From an uncultured bacterium (GTDB lineage Bacteria > Nitrospirota > Thermodesulfovibrionia > Thermodesulfovibrionales > Dissulfurispiraceae), in assembly GCA_937949555.1 (NCBI GenBank), contig CALEDV010000017.1, positions 1-64,000 of the forward strand: a stretch of 64,000 bases of DNA. Reading direction: 5' to 3'. The translations under genes were made by a program, and so were the position numbers. Positions 19,401 to 26,840 of the stretch are shown piece after piece (position 1 is the stretch's first letter; each line of letters starts with the position of its first letter). Below the pieces are notes generated by a model. The model saw only the letters and a list, made by a program, of their open reading frames with translations. It did no database searches and had not been told where the DNA came from.

Positions 19401-19825
19401 TAATAGATACAACACAATATCCTTATGGTGCCTGTACAGGCAGGGTTGTTGAACACTGGCATTCAGGTAGCATGACTACGAGGGTCTCAGAGCTCAATCG
19501 TGCAGTGCCTGGGGCCTATGTTGAGATTAGCGAGGCCCTTGGCAAAAGACTGGGGATCAAAAATGGCGACCCCGTTATTGTTGAATCCCCAAGGGGCAAG
19601 ATCGAGTTGCCTGCCAAACTCCTTGATGTTACCAAAGCAACTGGTGGGCCAAGATATGACTATATCTTTGTCCCATGGTTTGATGAATACAAACTCATCA
19701 ACATGATTATGCGAGATGCCTTTGATCCTTTTAGTTTCCAGCCTGACTACAAGATGTTTGCCGTAAAGATATACAAAGGCAAGACAAGAGGTAGGCAGGC
19801 AGAGGCAGGGAAGGTCATCGCCTAA
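16490..19825 (+). CDS. napA: NapA-like periplasmic molybdopterin oxidoreductase (1111 residues)
   Basis: Probable nitrate reductase catalytic subunit, exported folded by Tat (RREFLKAC, residues 5-12). The [4Fe-4S] ligands C43, C46, C50 and C84 lie in QCRYCAVGC and GVLCTKG, with K86 of the conserved electron-transfer lysine. C214 in QPRTCMASAVVGY matches the Mo-ligating cysteine of NapA (HCMASAVVGF). The molybdopterin domains continue through DTLFIIGNNTAEAHPILF and the C-terminal beta barrel VVEHWHSGSMTTRV. Length exceeds typical NapA (about 750-930) through insertions around residues 110-150 and 330-450. The neighbours NapG, NapH and NapD support the Nap assignment. Other family members (tetrathionate, arsenate, other oxyanion reductases) remain possible. 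SD GGAGGGGAAAG precedes the start. Confidence 0.75.
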   Translation: MDIHRREFLKACAIASAAAAVGISLPESLLAANNVKTLPVGQCRYCAVGCTILADCELDSANKVTKVLALKGDLKSPVNRGVLCTKGFYLHKALQYKDRPKGALIRKEWINPKTGKPDLYNSPRVLEGKTTKDPKGIKASEIDMKENFVQVPWEEAIEFVTEAVVKTIRENGKHSVAYYGSGQLGTEETHIMNKVFKGGGMLANNAIEGQPRTCMASAVVGYLYAFGKDEPYGCLDDIDVPDPDFRKTADTLFIIGNNTAEAHPILFNRMAAQKSKNPDMKVILADPRKTRSGTIADLWLPFASGRDILLLNSMAYVITHELDKAKYDIEKGTVEASWKYLDKKFIERHVSFGIHEDVKKTWIKTVYGGTRDTAWDLTYSATPRKTYPSLKTQYDSEEAIIKDLYKGFAIFLTFLEDYKPEKVSELIFEGESPLIYEKTTRTWKILSGPEAIRLAAKWFVEGYTLSAWCMGVNQKLQGTWVNATLHMLHLITGKAVKPGRHSFSFTGQPNACGGIRAPGALCHALPYGRLVANPLHRAAVEKIWKDRSAEYLKKIGIDEGNIKKEIEKIKIHDKPGPHTVEMFRRLGAGQIKVQFISTVNAGQSLPYAWPYRLAMGGAQKGTPWPLVVTLEAFPNATTMVSDVVLGASSWYEKEFVFGNLERRYQVIKQTIEPYGNTMPDHTIFACIMRRLEEKGIVPKGHISQFWPKEYDGADWLKKTITAAKTKEWNREFSSNIWSELMALSKGTGYDFSGMNRKMLLDQNHGYRIPLPAEYHTNADIKARYDKYNSRIQYAYPYDPHIEKLTAAYLKNMKEFNPVYGAWLEKNIEAMKKDEEYHKRENLPQNWYASFYNSNAFINGMIDIPTPDGKTRKAPGWDGRAIAWANPWWACKFDGKSFVKYKTVEIIERLFNPQKVNEDSTLPFDVTTKHTVNVIGDPDKDPNALKNIALSPAEFPSLRHEYVKADGTKLLIIDTTQYPYGACTGRVVEHWHSGSMTTRVSELNRAVPGAYVEISEALGKRLGIKNGDPVIVESPRGKIELPAKLLDVTKATGGPRYDYIFVPWFDEYKLINMIMRDAFDPFSFQPDYKMFAVKIYKGKTRGRQAEAGKVIA

Positions 19826-19827
19826 TT

Positions 19828-19851
19828 TAGGGGGGCTGTAAATGCCCCCTA
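19828..19851 (+). promoter_or_regulatory. GC hairpin between napA and napG
   Basis: GGGGGGC and GCCCCC enclose TGTAAAT, ten bases before the napG start, and lack a T-tail. The napG ATG has no Shine-Dalgarno sequence, so the hairpin may set the ratio of NapA to NapGHD by processing or by limiting translation. Confidence 0.5.
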
Positions 19852-19860
19852 CATGTTCCA

Positions 19861-20625
19861 ATGAACCGTAGAGAATTTATATTAAAGACACTCCTTGCTA
19901 CAACCACCTTGTCATTTAGCCTTCTTGGGGGTTGTGTCAATAAAACCACCACAGGGTCAGATAAAGAAGGCCTCTTAGAGCCCCTGCCAGATATAAGGGT
20001 TGAAGGTTATATCAGACCACCCGGTGCAGTTCAGGAGCCCTTATTTAGGGCCAGGTGCACTGGTTGTGGGGTATGTATTAATCTTTGTCACATCGCGAAG
20101 TACGATGCCCTTACTGCCTCGGGCCTCAAGCATGGTCTTTCAGATCTTGCTCTACCTTACATCAAAGACTTCAGGGATCATCCATGTGCACTATGCATGG
20201 AGTGTCCCAGACATTGCCCTACTGGTGCCTTAGTAAACTTGCAAAAGGAAGATGTCAAGATGGGTATGGCCCTAATAGATTTTTCGCTTTGCTTTGGATA
20301 CAATGGCGATGTGTGTCTGAGTTGTAGCAAGGCATGTCCCCTTGGTGCCAAGGTATTTGACTTCTACAACAGTGAATGGGGCAATCAGCCATATATAAAT
20401 GAAAACTGTGTGGGCTGCGGGCTTTGTGTCAAGTACTGTCCCTTGGGAGGTTCTGCCATCAAGGTAGTTACAAAGGGTCAGTATGAAAAGATAAAAGGCA
20501 CCTATATTTATCAATTCAAAAACCTCATGGCCTTAAGTAACGAAGAACGGTACAACATGGTTTATGGCCAGAACCTGCCCAGTATCATGTCCAGAGGAAG
20601 GATAATAGAGAGGGAGTACCGTTGA
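19861..20625 (+). CDS. napG: NapG-like Tat-exported ferredoxin
   Basis: Periplasmic iron-sulfur protein that, with NapH, passes quinol electrons toward the nitrate reductase. 254 residues. The N-terminus has NRREFILK (Tat) followed by a hydrophobic run ending LLGGC, which could be a lipobox, so it may be a Tat lipoprotein. Four [4Fe-4S] clusters are visible: CTGCGVCINLCHIAKY, CALCMECPRHCP, CLSCSKACP (with an upstream Cys in SLCFGYNGD) and CVGCGLCVKYCP. It overlaps napH by four bases (TTGA). No ribosome binding site precedes it, suggesting coupling to napA or a leader effect. MauM/NapG family membership is clear; the exact electron acceptor is inferred. Confidence 0.88.
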   Translation: MNRREFILKTLLATTTLSFSLLGGCVNKTTTGSDKEGLLEPLPDIRVEGYIRPPGAVQEPLFRARCTGCGVCINLCHIAKYDALTASGLKHGLSDLALPYIKDFRDHPCALCMECPRHCPTGALVNLQKEDVKMGMALIDFSLCFGYNGDVCLSCSKACPLGAKVFDFYNSEWGNQPYINENCVGCGLCVKYCPLGGSAIKVVTKGQYEKIKGTYIYQFKNLMALSNEERYNMVYGQNLPSIMSRGRIIEREYR

Positions 20626-21482
20626 AGACATACACAAAGGCCCGGAGGGGAGTAATGTTGGTCTTTTTATTGTTCTTTATCCTCCAGCTGGCCAAGATCA
20701 ACATTGTAGCAGGAAGCCTGACTGGCTCTGTTGCCTTTTCATATATCAGGTTCTTAGACCCCTTTGCATACCTTGAGAGCCTCTTGGCCTCAAGAGATCT
20801 TGTAGCCCATGCCCTATGGTCAGTGATGCTTGTGGTCATGTTGTATTTAATCCTTGGTAGAGCCTTCTGTGGATGGCTCTGTCCAATGGATTATGCCTTT
20901 GGGTTAATGAATAGTATAAGGTCGTCTTTCAAGAGCAGATTCAAAAACAATGTAGAGGGCACAGTCCCAGAGACCCATAAAAAAGGCATCTATCAATGGC
21001 TTAGTTACAAAAAGACAGGATACCTCTTGGCCCTTTTGTTTTTGTTAACATCGGCTATGTTAGGGGTGCCCTTTTTTACAAACTATATGTCGCACCTTAC
21101 AAACCTCTACAGAGGTATTACGGCAGGCTACTTCGCCCTATCATCCTTGCCAGTAGATATAGACCTTATTGTATATTCCCTGTCGGCCTTAACGCTTTTA
21201 ATTGTTTTGGAGTCATTGTATCCCCGTCTATGGTGTAGGGGTCTTTGTCCAGTGGGGAGGACCTATGGTCTCTTCAACAAACTCAGCCTGTTGAGATTGA
21301 CATCAAAAAAGGATACCTGTATCCATTGTGAGGCCTGCGATAAGGAGTGTTATATGGGTGTAGACGTATCAAGACATACAGAACAGGCCGCCATTAGGGA
21401 TACTAACTGTATCTTATGTGGCAGATGCATAGAGGCCTGTGCCCAAAAGGGTAAAACACTTAAATTAACCTTCAGGAGGTAG
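20622..21482 (+). CDS. napH: NapH-like membrane quinol dehydrogenase
   Basis: Inner-membrane protein that oxidises quinol with NapG. 286 residues from a TTG start that overlaps the napG stop. Membrane helices at about 11-30, 65-85, 130-150 and 180-200. The characteristic cysteine motifs of the family are FCGWLCPMDYAFGL and WCRGLCPVGRTYGL at helix ends. Two [4Fe-4S] sites lie in the cytoplasmic C-terminus: CIHCEACDKECYMGV and CILCGRCIEACAQ. Together with NapG this is the energy-conserving-independent menaquinol route found in Nap systems lacking NapC. No NapC/NrfH tetrahaem protein is present nearby, consistent with NapGH being the sole quinol input. Confidence 0.92.
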   Translation: MKTYTKARRGVMLVFLLFFILQLAKINIVAGSLTGSVAFSYIRFLDPFAYLESLLASRDLVAHALWSVMLVVMLYLILGRAFCGWLCPMDYAFGLMNSIRSSFKSRFKNNVEGTVPETHKKGIYQWLSYKKTGYLLALLFLLTSAMLGVPFFTNYMSHLTNLYRGITAGYFALSSLPVDIDLIVYSLSALTLLIVLESLYPRLWCRGLCPVGRTYGLFNKLSLLRLTSKKDTCIHCEACDKECYMGVDVSRHTEQAAIRDTNCILCGRCIEACAQKGKTLKLTFRR

Positions 21483-21487
21483 TTCTT

Positions 21488-21715
21488 ATGGTCTTTGCGA
21501 GTGGATTCATAGAGGTTGATAGCACGGAGGTAATTGGAAAGGTTGAATGTGCTGTTAGAGTCTCAGATATTGAAGTGCCTGCAATACATCAAGATAGGAT
21601 ATTGTATCTCATAGAGAGAGAGACCTCCGCAGAGGCTAAAAAGGTCATTGAGTCTCTAAAGGAGATAGAAGGGGTAAAAAATGTATATCTCGCCTACTTT
21701 AGCCTTGAGGAATAG
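21488..21715 (+). CDS. napD: NapD-like Tat chaperone for NapA
   Basis: A 75-residue cytoplasmic protein with the ferredoxin-like beta-alpha-beta pattern of NapD: GFIEVDSTEVIGKVECAVR, then ILYLIERETSAEAKKVIESLKEIEGVKNVYLAY. NapD binds the twin-arginine signal of NapA and holds back export until the molybdenum cofactor is in place. The start has AGGAGGTAG upstream, and it is five bases after napH. Its presence in this operon is strong support that the 1111-residue enzyme belongs to the Nap branch. Sequence identity to model NapD proteins is low, so the call rests on size, pattern and context. Confidence 0.8.
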   Translation: MVFASGFIEVDSTEVIGKVECAVRVSDIEVPAIHQDRILYLIERETSAEAKKVIESLKEIEGVKNVYLAYFSLEE

Positions 21716-21731
21716 GTGTAATTTCCTTGAA

Positions 21732-23642
21732 TCAGAGCTTCAAGGGATCAACCTCAATGGTTGTTTTTATACCCTTTATGGCTTGAAGTCGTCTTTGAGC
21801 ATCCCTTACAAAGCCATCCATTGTACCCTTGTTTGTGGCTCTAAATATCAATCTCAAAGCCCTATCATAGGGTTTGTTGTTAATATCCAACTCTAAGGGA
21901 CCAAGCAATTCAATGCCTTCAGCTAAATCCCCTATCACTTTCAATGTGTCAGCATCAGTGAAGGTTCCTGATATATATACATCCATGGCTATCAGCTTTT
22001 TAAAGGGCGGATAACCAGCAGAGCGTCTAAGTGATAGCTCATATTCATAAAAAAGATTGTAATCATAGGACTTTAGGGATTTTACTAATATAGAAGAAGG
22101 ATTATTTGTTTGTATAAAACAGGTTCCCTTAGGTTTAACTATTGAGGCAATCTTTAAGGCATCTTGAAATGCCCTCTCTTGGGCTCTGAAACCAAACCTA
22201 TGGATAAGATAATCAAAGTCTATTATTGCCGCACCATCAATATCCACATCAAGCCTCTTAAGGGGCTCGGCTCCCTTTTTTATAATTAAGGATTCTAAGG
22301 ATTGACCAATATCTGGAACTTCTGTCTTGTTGTATGTCCTGAAAAGGGATTCCATCTCGCCTTTTATCCTTTCAATGCCTCCGCCTATTGGTGAGATGTT
22401 AAAGCCATTACAGTATTCGCAGGCTGCAGGAACACAATCCTTTTTATTACAGTGATTACAAAGAAGTATTTTTGATTCTTGGGAAAAAATAAGGCTGCTT
22501 CCACAATTTTTACATCGGGCAACATTCCCACAATCGGTGCAGTACAGGAGGGAATAACCTTCCCTTGGAACTAGGAATAGAAAAAACCCTCCGGATTCAA
22601 TTATCCTCTTAGCCTCAGATAGCACCTCTTTAGAGAGGGCTGATTTGAGTTGTCTTTTAAAGTTGTGCAGCACAGGTATGATCTTACATCGAGATTTATT
22701 TGACAACACATAATAGTTATACTTCTTGATCTTCCCATTATAAACCGATTCTATTGAAGGACTTATGGAAGAGAGCACTACTGGACAGTTATGCATATAT
22801 CCAAGCATTACCGATGCGTCTCTTGCATTGTACCTTAACCCCTCTTCTGCCTTGTATGAATCACTATGTTCGCTTATAACGACGATAAGGGCAATCCCCT
22901 TGAGGGGGGCAAACAGGACAGATCTTGTTCCTACTAAGATGTCAATATCTCCTCTTAAAATCCCCTCTAAGGTATTTCTCCTATCAGAGGCCCTCATATT
23001 ACTGTGAAACATACCAATTCGGTTAGCAAAGATGGATACGAGGGTTTTATAAAGTGATTTGACCTCATTGATTTCAGGAGCTATTACTATTATCCCCCTT
23101 CTATAAACGCCTGTCCTTTTTATGACCTCTAAAAGTAATTCTTGCTCAATAGAACCCTTTTCACTTTGAACAAGTATTGTCTTATAGGATACTTCTGATA
23201 CAAGCCTGAAAATTTCCGATATGAGAGCACCACAGGCTGGATCGTTGGAAAAGGAATTGTTGCTTGTGAGTGCTACATCCACTGAGGCACGAGGATTGTG
23301 CAAGTTTGTTGGTAGGTAAACCTTCTTCTTATTAATTAATTCGACAGCCTCTTTGAAAAAAGATGACCTTAGGGCAATACCCTCAGAAGAAAGATAGTAT
23401 TTAGACATCCAGAGCAGAAATTCGATTAATGTTTTGCTTGCAAAATTACAAGCTATCTCATTGATGTGTTGTATGTTTTTTGTCTCAATGTAATCATCTC
23501 TCAAGGAGAATACAAGTCCATAATTCAGTTTACCCTGTAAAGGAGCCTTTACTATGCATCCGGGCTTGCAGTCTTTGAGATTGTCGGGTACCTTGTATGT
23601 GAGTGGCTTTAGGCGAACAGGGAACACTACATCTGCATACAT
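21732..23642 (-). CDS. priA: Primosomal protein N' (PriA) with degenerate helicase motifs
   Basis: Replication-restart protein that recognises forks and loads DnaB. 636 residues. The N-terminal 3'-end-binding domain is present (VVFPVRLKPLTYKVPDNL). The helicase core is oddly altered: where PriA has GxTGSGKTE, residues 157-165 read LVQSEKGSI, and the DEEH box is replaced by ISEH (about 256-259) ahead of the recognisable SYKAEEGLRYNARD. The zinc-binding region keeps its cysteines (CTDCGNVARCKNCG .. CNHC .. CEYCNG). The C-terminal domain is present. ATP hydrolysis looks lost while DNA-binding parts remain, like the helicase-deficient PriA of actinobacteria. It ends a dcd-pyrF-priA operon. Confidence 0.88.
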   Translation of the reverse strand: MYADVVFPVRLKPLTYKVPDNLKDCKPGCIVKAPLQGKLNYGLVFSLRDDYIETKNIQHINEIACNFASKTLIEFLLWMSKYYLSSEGIALRSSFFKEAVELINKKKVYLPTNLHNPRASVDVALTSNNSFSNDPACGALISEIFRLVSEVSYKTILVQSEKGSIEQELLLEVIKRTGVYRRGIIVIAPEINEVKSLYKTLVSIFANRIGMFHSNMRASDRRNTLEGILRGDIDILVGTRSVLFAPLKGIALIVVISEHSDSYKAEEGLRYNARDASVMLGYMHNCPVVLSSISPSIESVYNGKIKKYNYYVLSNKSRCKIIPVLHNFKRQLKSALSKEVLSEAKRIIESGGFFLFLVPREGYSLLYCTDCGNVARCKNCGSSLIFSQESKILLCNHCNKKDCVPAACEYCNGFNISPIGGGIERIKGEMESLFRTYNKTEVPDIGQSLESLIIKKGAEPLKRLDVDIDGAAIIDFDYLIHRFGFRAQERAFQDALKIASIVKPKGTCFIQTNNPSSILVKSLKSYDYNLFYEYELSLRRSAGYPPFKKLIAMDVYISGTFTDADTLKVIGDLAEGIELLGPLELDINNKPYDRALRLIFRATNKGTMDGFVRDAQRRLQAIKGIKTTIEVDPLKL

Positions 23643-23672
23643 AAATCAGTGATTATTGCCCTGCAATTTTTG

Positions 23673-24392
23673 CTATCCCGTTAACATCTCTATGGAGACC
23701 AGTTCCACTGCCTTTAAGGGCTCTGGATGTCTTAGTATTCCCCGCCCCATAACAAGATAATCTGCCCCTTGTCTTATGGCCTCCCTGGGGGTCGCTGTCC
23801 TCTGCTGGTCATCAGGCGGTGTCCATGAAGGCCTTATTCCTGGTGTTACAACAATAAAATCAGCGCCACAGGCCTTTTTTATCAGACCTATCTCATGGCA
23901 TGATGCCACAACCCCATCAAGACCTGCCCTTTTGGCAAGGCTTGCAAGGGTCTTTACATGGCCCTTTACACCATGGGCTATTGACAGTTCCTCCTTTAAG
24001 ATCTCACTTGTAAGGCTTGTCAGTACTGTTACTGCAATTATCTTTGGCACAGGTATACCTATTTTCTCAGAGGTGTTTATAGCCGCCTCCCTGCATCTTA
24101 ACATCATCTCAATGCCGCCACTGGCATGGAGATTAAACATATAAACCCCAAGTTGAGTTATGAGTGATGCAGCCCTTGAGACTGTATTTGGTATATCATG
24201 AAATTTGAGATCCAAAAATACCCTCTTTCCACGCTTGTGTATCTTCTCAATCACAGAAAAACCAGCTCCAGAGAAGAGTTCAAAACCAACCTTGAAGATA
24301 TCCACATAGTCAGATAACATATCAACTATCTCTAAGGCTCTGTCCTCGGAGGACACATCAAGGGCAAGGATTAGTTTTTTTCTGTAGGACAT
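23673..24392 (-). CDS. pyrF: Orotidine 5'-phosphate decarboxylase PyrF
   Basis: Catalyses the last step of UMP synthesis in the cytoplasm. 239 residues. The N-terminal LALDVSSEDRALEIV and VGFELFSGAG carry substrate residues; the catalytic lysine-aspartate network is in FLDLKFHDIPNTV; phosphate binding is near the C-terminus in TPGIRP and GADYLVMGRGI. It starts one base after the dcd stop and is followed 30 bases later by priA, so the three genes form one minus-strand unit joining pyrimidine nucleotide metabolism and replication restart. Length and motifs are ordinary for the bacterial group. Confidence 0.96.
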   Translation of the reverse strand: MSYRKKLILALDVSSEDRALEIVDMLSDYVDIFKVGFELFSGAGFSVIEKIHKRGKRVFLDLKFHDIPNTVSRAASLITQLGVYMFNLHASGGIEMMLRCREAAINTSEKIGIPVPKIIAVTVLTSLTSEILKEELSIAHGVKGHVKTLASLAKRAGLDGVVASCHEIGLIKKACGADFIVVTPGIRPSWTPPDDQQRTATPREAIRQGADYLVMGRGILRHPEPLKAVELVSIEMLTG

Positions 24393-24393
24393 A

Positions 24394-24942
24394 CTATAAC
24401 CTCGGCAGGGTAATGCCCTTTTGTGCTTGGTATTTGCCCGCCCTATCCCTATAGGACACCTCGCACAATTCAGAAGCCTGAAGAAATATCAACTGTGCTA
24501 TGCCTTCATTGGCGTAGATCTTCGCAGGCAGGGGTGTAGTATTGGATATTTCCATTGTGATATGGCCCTCCCACTCTGGTTCGAGGGGGGTAACATTAAC
24601 GACCAAACCACATCGGGCATAGGTTGACTTACCAAGACATATTACAAGCACATCTCTGGGTATCCTGAAGTATTCGAGGGATGAGGCAAGGACAAAGGAA
24701 TTTGGCGGTATGATACACTCTAAGCCTTTAAAATCAACAAAGCACTTTTGATCAAAGGCCTTTGGATCGACCAGGGTGCTGTTTATATTCGTGAATATCT
24801 TAAACTCCTCCCCTACCCTAACATCATATCCATAAGAACTCACCCCATAGGATATGACACCCTCCTTCTTTAAACACTCACTGAAGGGCTCGATCATGCC
24901 CTTTCGAGCCATCTCCCTTATCCACTTATCGTTTTTTACCAC
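24394..24942 (-). CDS. dcd: dCTP deaminase Dcd
   Basis: Deaminates dCTP to dUTP (or to dUMP in bifunctional forms), supplying dTMP synthesis. The frame opens at 24972, but GTG 24942 is preceded by AGGAGGT at normal spacing and yields the standard N-terminus (V)[19 protein letters not shown], so 182 residues is the better model. Family motifs: [39 protein letters not shown] with the catalytic glutamate, and [10 protein letters not shown]. First gene of the dcd-pyrF-priA unit. Confidence 0.94.
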   Translation of the reverse strand: MVKNDKWIREMARKGMIEPFSECLKKEGVISYGVSSYGYDVRVGEEFKIFTNINSTLVDPKAFDQKCFVDFKGLECIIPPNSFVLASSLEYFRIPRDVLVICLGKSTYARCGLVVNVTPLEPEWEGHITMEISNTTPLPAKIYANEGIAQLIFLQASELCEVSYRDRAGKYQAQKGITLPRL

Positions 24943-25091
24943 GATACCTCCTAATGAAGCTAATGAATCCATGAGTTCATTTGATAACGGTAAATTGACA
25001 ATAGTTTAATATGTTGACGTTCTTTTCTGCCACTGTCTGAATTTTGTCTGACTTAATTGCTTGATACCAAACTCTCATTATAATACCCCGT

Positions 25092-25490
25092 TTATTTTCT
25101 CTCAGTGACAATGCTATAGTTTTTCACCCCTGCAAGTCTTACCTCGTCTATTACGCTGACAAGCACGCCGACATCAGATTCCTTGTCTGCCTTAATCTTT
25201 ACAAAATCATGCCCATCGTCTTTTAAAGCACCCTTAACCAGGGACTGTAAGTCCTTTAGATTAACCTTGACATCCCTAAAGAATACATCGCCCTCTTTTG
25301 AGATATAAATGGTCTTAATCTCCTCTTTTTGGTATTCTGCTGTCTTGGACTCTGGTAGTTTTATCTTTATTGCGGGTTCTTGCATGAGGTGAGATGTGAG
25401 CATGAAAAATAGAAGTAGCAGAAACACTACATCTACAAGGGCTGCAATATTCACGTGAGAGTGATCATGACGCCTTCTTTCAAATTCCAC
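25092..25490 (-). CDS. exbD: ExbD/TolR-family biopolymer transport protein
   Basis: Single-span inner-membrane partner of ExbB that energises TonB with the proton gradient. 132 residues: basic N-terminus (FERRRHDHSHVN), one helix at about residues 14-34 with the essential aspartate in NIAALVDVVFLLLLFFMLTS, then a periplasmic domain. It overlaps exbB by 11 bases. Being next to tonB and a TonB-dependent receptor, it is ExbD rather than TolR, although no tolQR-tolA genes are seen near pal and dual use is possible. Confidence 0.9.
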   Translation of the reverse strand: MEFERRRHDHSHVNIAALVDVVFLLLLFFMLTSHLMQEPAIKIKLPESKTAEYQKEEIKTIYISKEGDVFFRDVKVNLKDLQSLVKGALKDDGHDFVKIKADKESDVGVLVSVIDEVRLAGVKNYSIVTERK

Positions 25491-26022
25491 CTTTACACCT
25501 CATGTATAAACTTATTGTTAACTCCTTCATCAAAAAGGCAATGTCATCGGCCTGTTTTTCAAGATAGTGATGCCCTACATGAACGGGGATTGCCACCAGA
25601 AGCCCTGCCGCAGTTGTAATCAATGCCTCCCAAATACCCCCTGCAAGCATTGATGGGTTTACACTGGAGCTCTCTGCTATCACCATAAACGCCTTTATCA
25701 TGCCCGTAACAGTGCCTGTTAATCCCAATAGCGGTGTGATTGTTGCGATTAATCCAAGCCAGCTTAGCCCACCTTCAATCTCTCTGACCTGACGAGTGCC
25801 GATTACCGAAAGCTCCTTTTCGTTGCACCCCTCTTTGAGTGCGTTTATTAATTGTATCATTATTGCTGGTTTTTGCTTTAGTATCTCATCAGCAGATACA
25901 TCTAATGATTTCAGTAACATACGATACTGGATAGCCTTGTTAATCAATATCGCAAGCCCTATGAATGAACATAGGGCAATGGGATACATCAAAAAACCGC
26001 CTTTAATGAAAAGGTCAATCAT
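25480..26022 (-). CDS. exbB: ExbB/MotA/TolQ-family proton channel protein
   Basis: Proton channel of the TonB motor, 180 residues with three expected helices: about 5-27 (GGFLMYPIALCSFIGLAILI), 90-115 and 125-150. The conserved MotA/TolQ/ExbB segment reads GLSWLGLIATITPLLGLTGTVTGMIKAF, followed by GGIWEALITTAAGLLVAIPVH. It is on the short side of the family (most ExbB are 210-240). The start has GGAGGCATAG before the ATG. It is 95 bases downstream of tonB and translationally overlaps exbD. Confidence 0.9.
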   Translation of the reverse strand: MIDLFIKGGFLMYPIALCSFIGLAILINKAIQYRMLLKSLDVSADEILKQKPAIMIQLINALKEGCNEKELSVIGTRQVREIEGGLSWLGLIATITPLLGLTGTVTGMIKAFMVIAESSSVNPSMLAGGIWEALITTAAGLLVAIPVHVGHHYLEKQADDIAFLMKELTISLYMRCKGGI

Positions 26023-26117
26023 CTATGCCTCCTGTGTGATATATCCTAATTGATGTTTAATTGTGACCGAAAAAACGGCACTTGCCTTGGTGCTTATAGA
26101 TGCAATCCAAAATCCCA

Positions 26118-26762
26118 TTAATCCCTCCTCAAGTTAAATCTAATTGGCAGTAGTGCCTTTGACATGACTGCTTTACCATCCTGCATGGCTGGTCTAAATG
26201 TTGATTTTCTCACTGCCTCTACTGCTGAATCAGTAAAACCATAACCAGGGTCTTCAATGACCTCTATATTTAAGAGCTTGCCCTTTTCATCGATTGTAAG
26301 TCTTAACAATACCTTCCCCTCCTTGCCTAACCTCCTTGCAATGAGTGGATACACAGGCATCTCTCTGTGTAAAAATGCTGGGGCATTGGGTGAGCCAAAT
26401 TCCACATCAAGCATAGGCTTTGGTGCAGGTGCGGGCGGTGTAACAACCCTTGGTGTTTCAGGGGCTGGTTTGGGTGCAGGCAATGAAACTTGCGCATCCT
26501 GCCTTGTAGTGGGGATGGAGGGCTCAATTATCTGGGGTTCAGGCTCAATAAGAGGTTGAGGTTGAGGTTGAATCGCAAGTGGTTTAGGTGGAGGCGTTGG
26601 CTTGGGCTTTTTCTCTTTTACTTGAGCTTTTGGTGGTTCATCGATCACAAGGAGCTCAACCTCTTTAAAGTGCCTTGATACAATCATTGAAAAGGGTATC
26701 GCAAGGATTAGTATATGCACCAAAAATGATATTATAAGACCGTAGTTCTTCCTTTTTGTCAT
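26118..26762 (-). CDS. tonB: TonB energy transducer
   Basis: Spans the periplasm to couple ExbBD to outer-membrane receptors. 214 residues: one N-terminal membrane anchor (about 7-26), a proline-rich middle (residues 45-125 with repeated KP/EP and PAPAPKP patterns) and a C-terminal TonB fold with YPLIARRLGKEGKVLLRL and the closing STFRPA segment. The set TonB-ExbB-ExbD lies directly beyond the TonB-dependent receptor on the same strand, so this appears to be a dedicated uptake system. The anchor lacks the SxxxH spacing clearly readable as in E. coli, though SFLVH is present. Confidence 0.92.
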   Translation of the reverse strand: MTKRKNYGLIISFLVHILILAIPFSMIVSRHFKEVELLVIDEPPKAQVKEKKPKPTPPPKPLAIQPQPQPLIEPEPQIIEPSIPTTRQDAQVSLPAPKPAPETPRVVTPPAPAPKPMLDVEFGSPNAPAFLHREMPVYPLIARRLGKEGKVLLRLTIDEKGKLLNIEVIEDPGYGFTDSAVEAVRKSTFRPAMQDGKAVMSKALLPIRFNLRRD

Positions 26763-26840
26763 ATTATGGAAAGGGCATAAGGGTTTTGAAGGTCTTCACA
26801 AGCCCTTAGTTTATCACAATTTATTGCATACAATTAAATT

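Noticed and set aside
16490-19825. Arsenite oxidase AioA or tetrathionate reductase TtrA
   Set aside because: The Mo-ligating cysteine motif RTCMASAV and the NapG, NapH, NapD neighbours fit NapA better; AioA lacks this cysteine.
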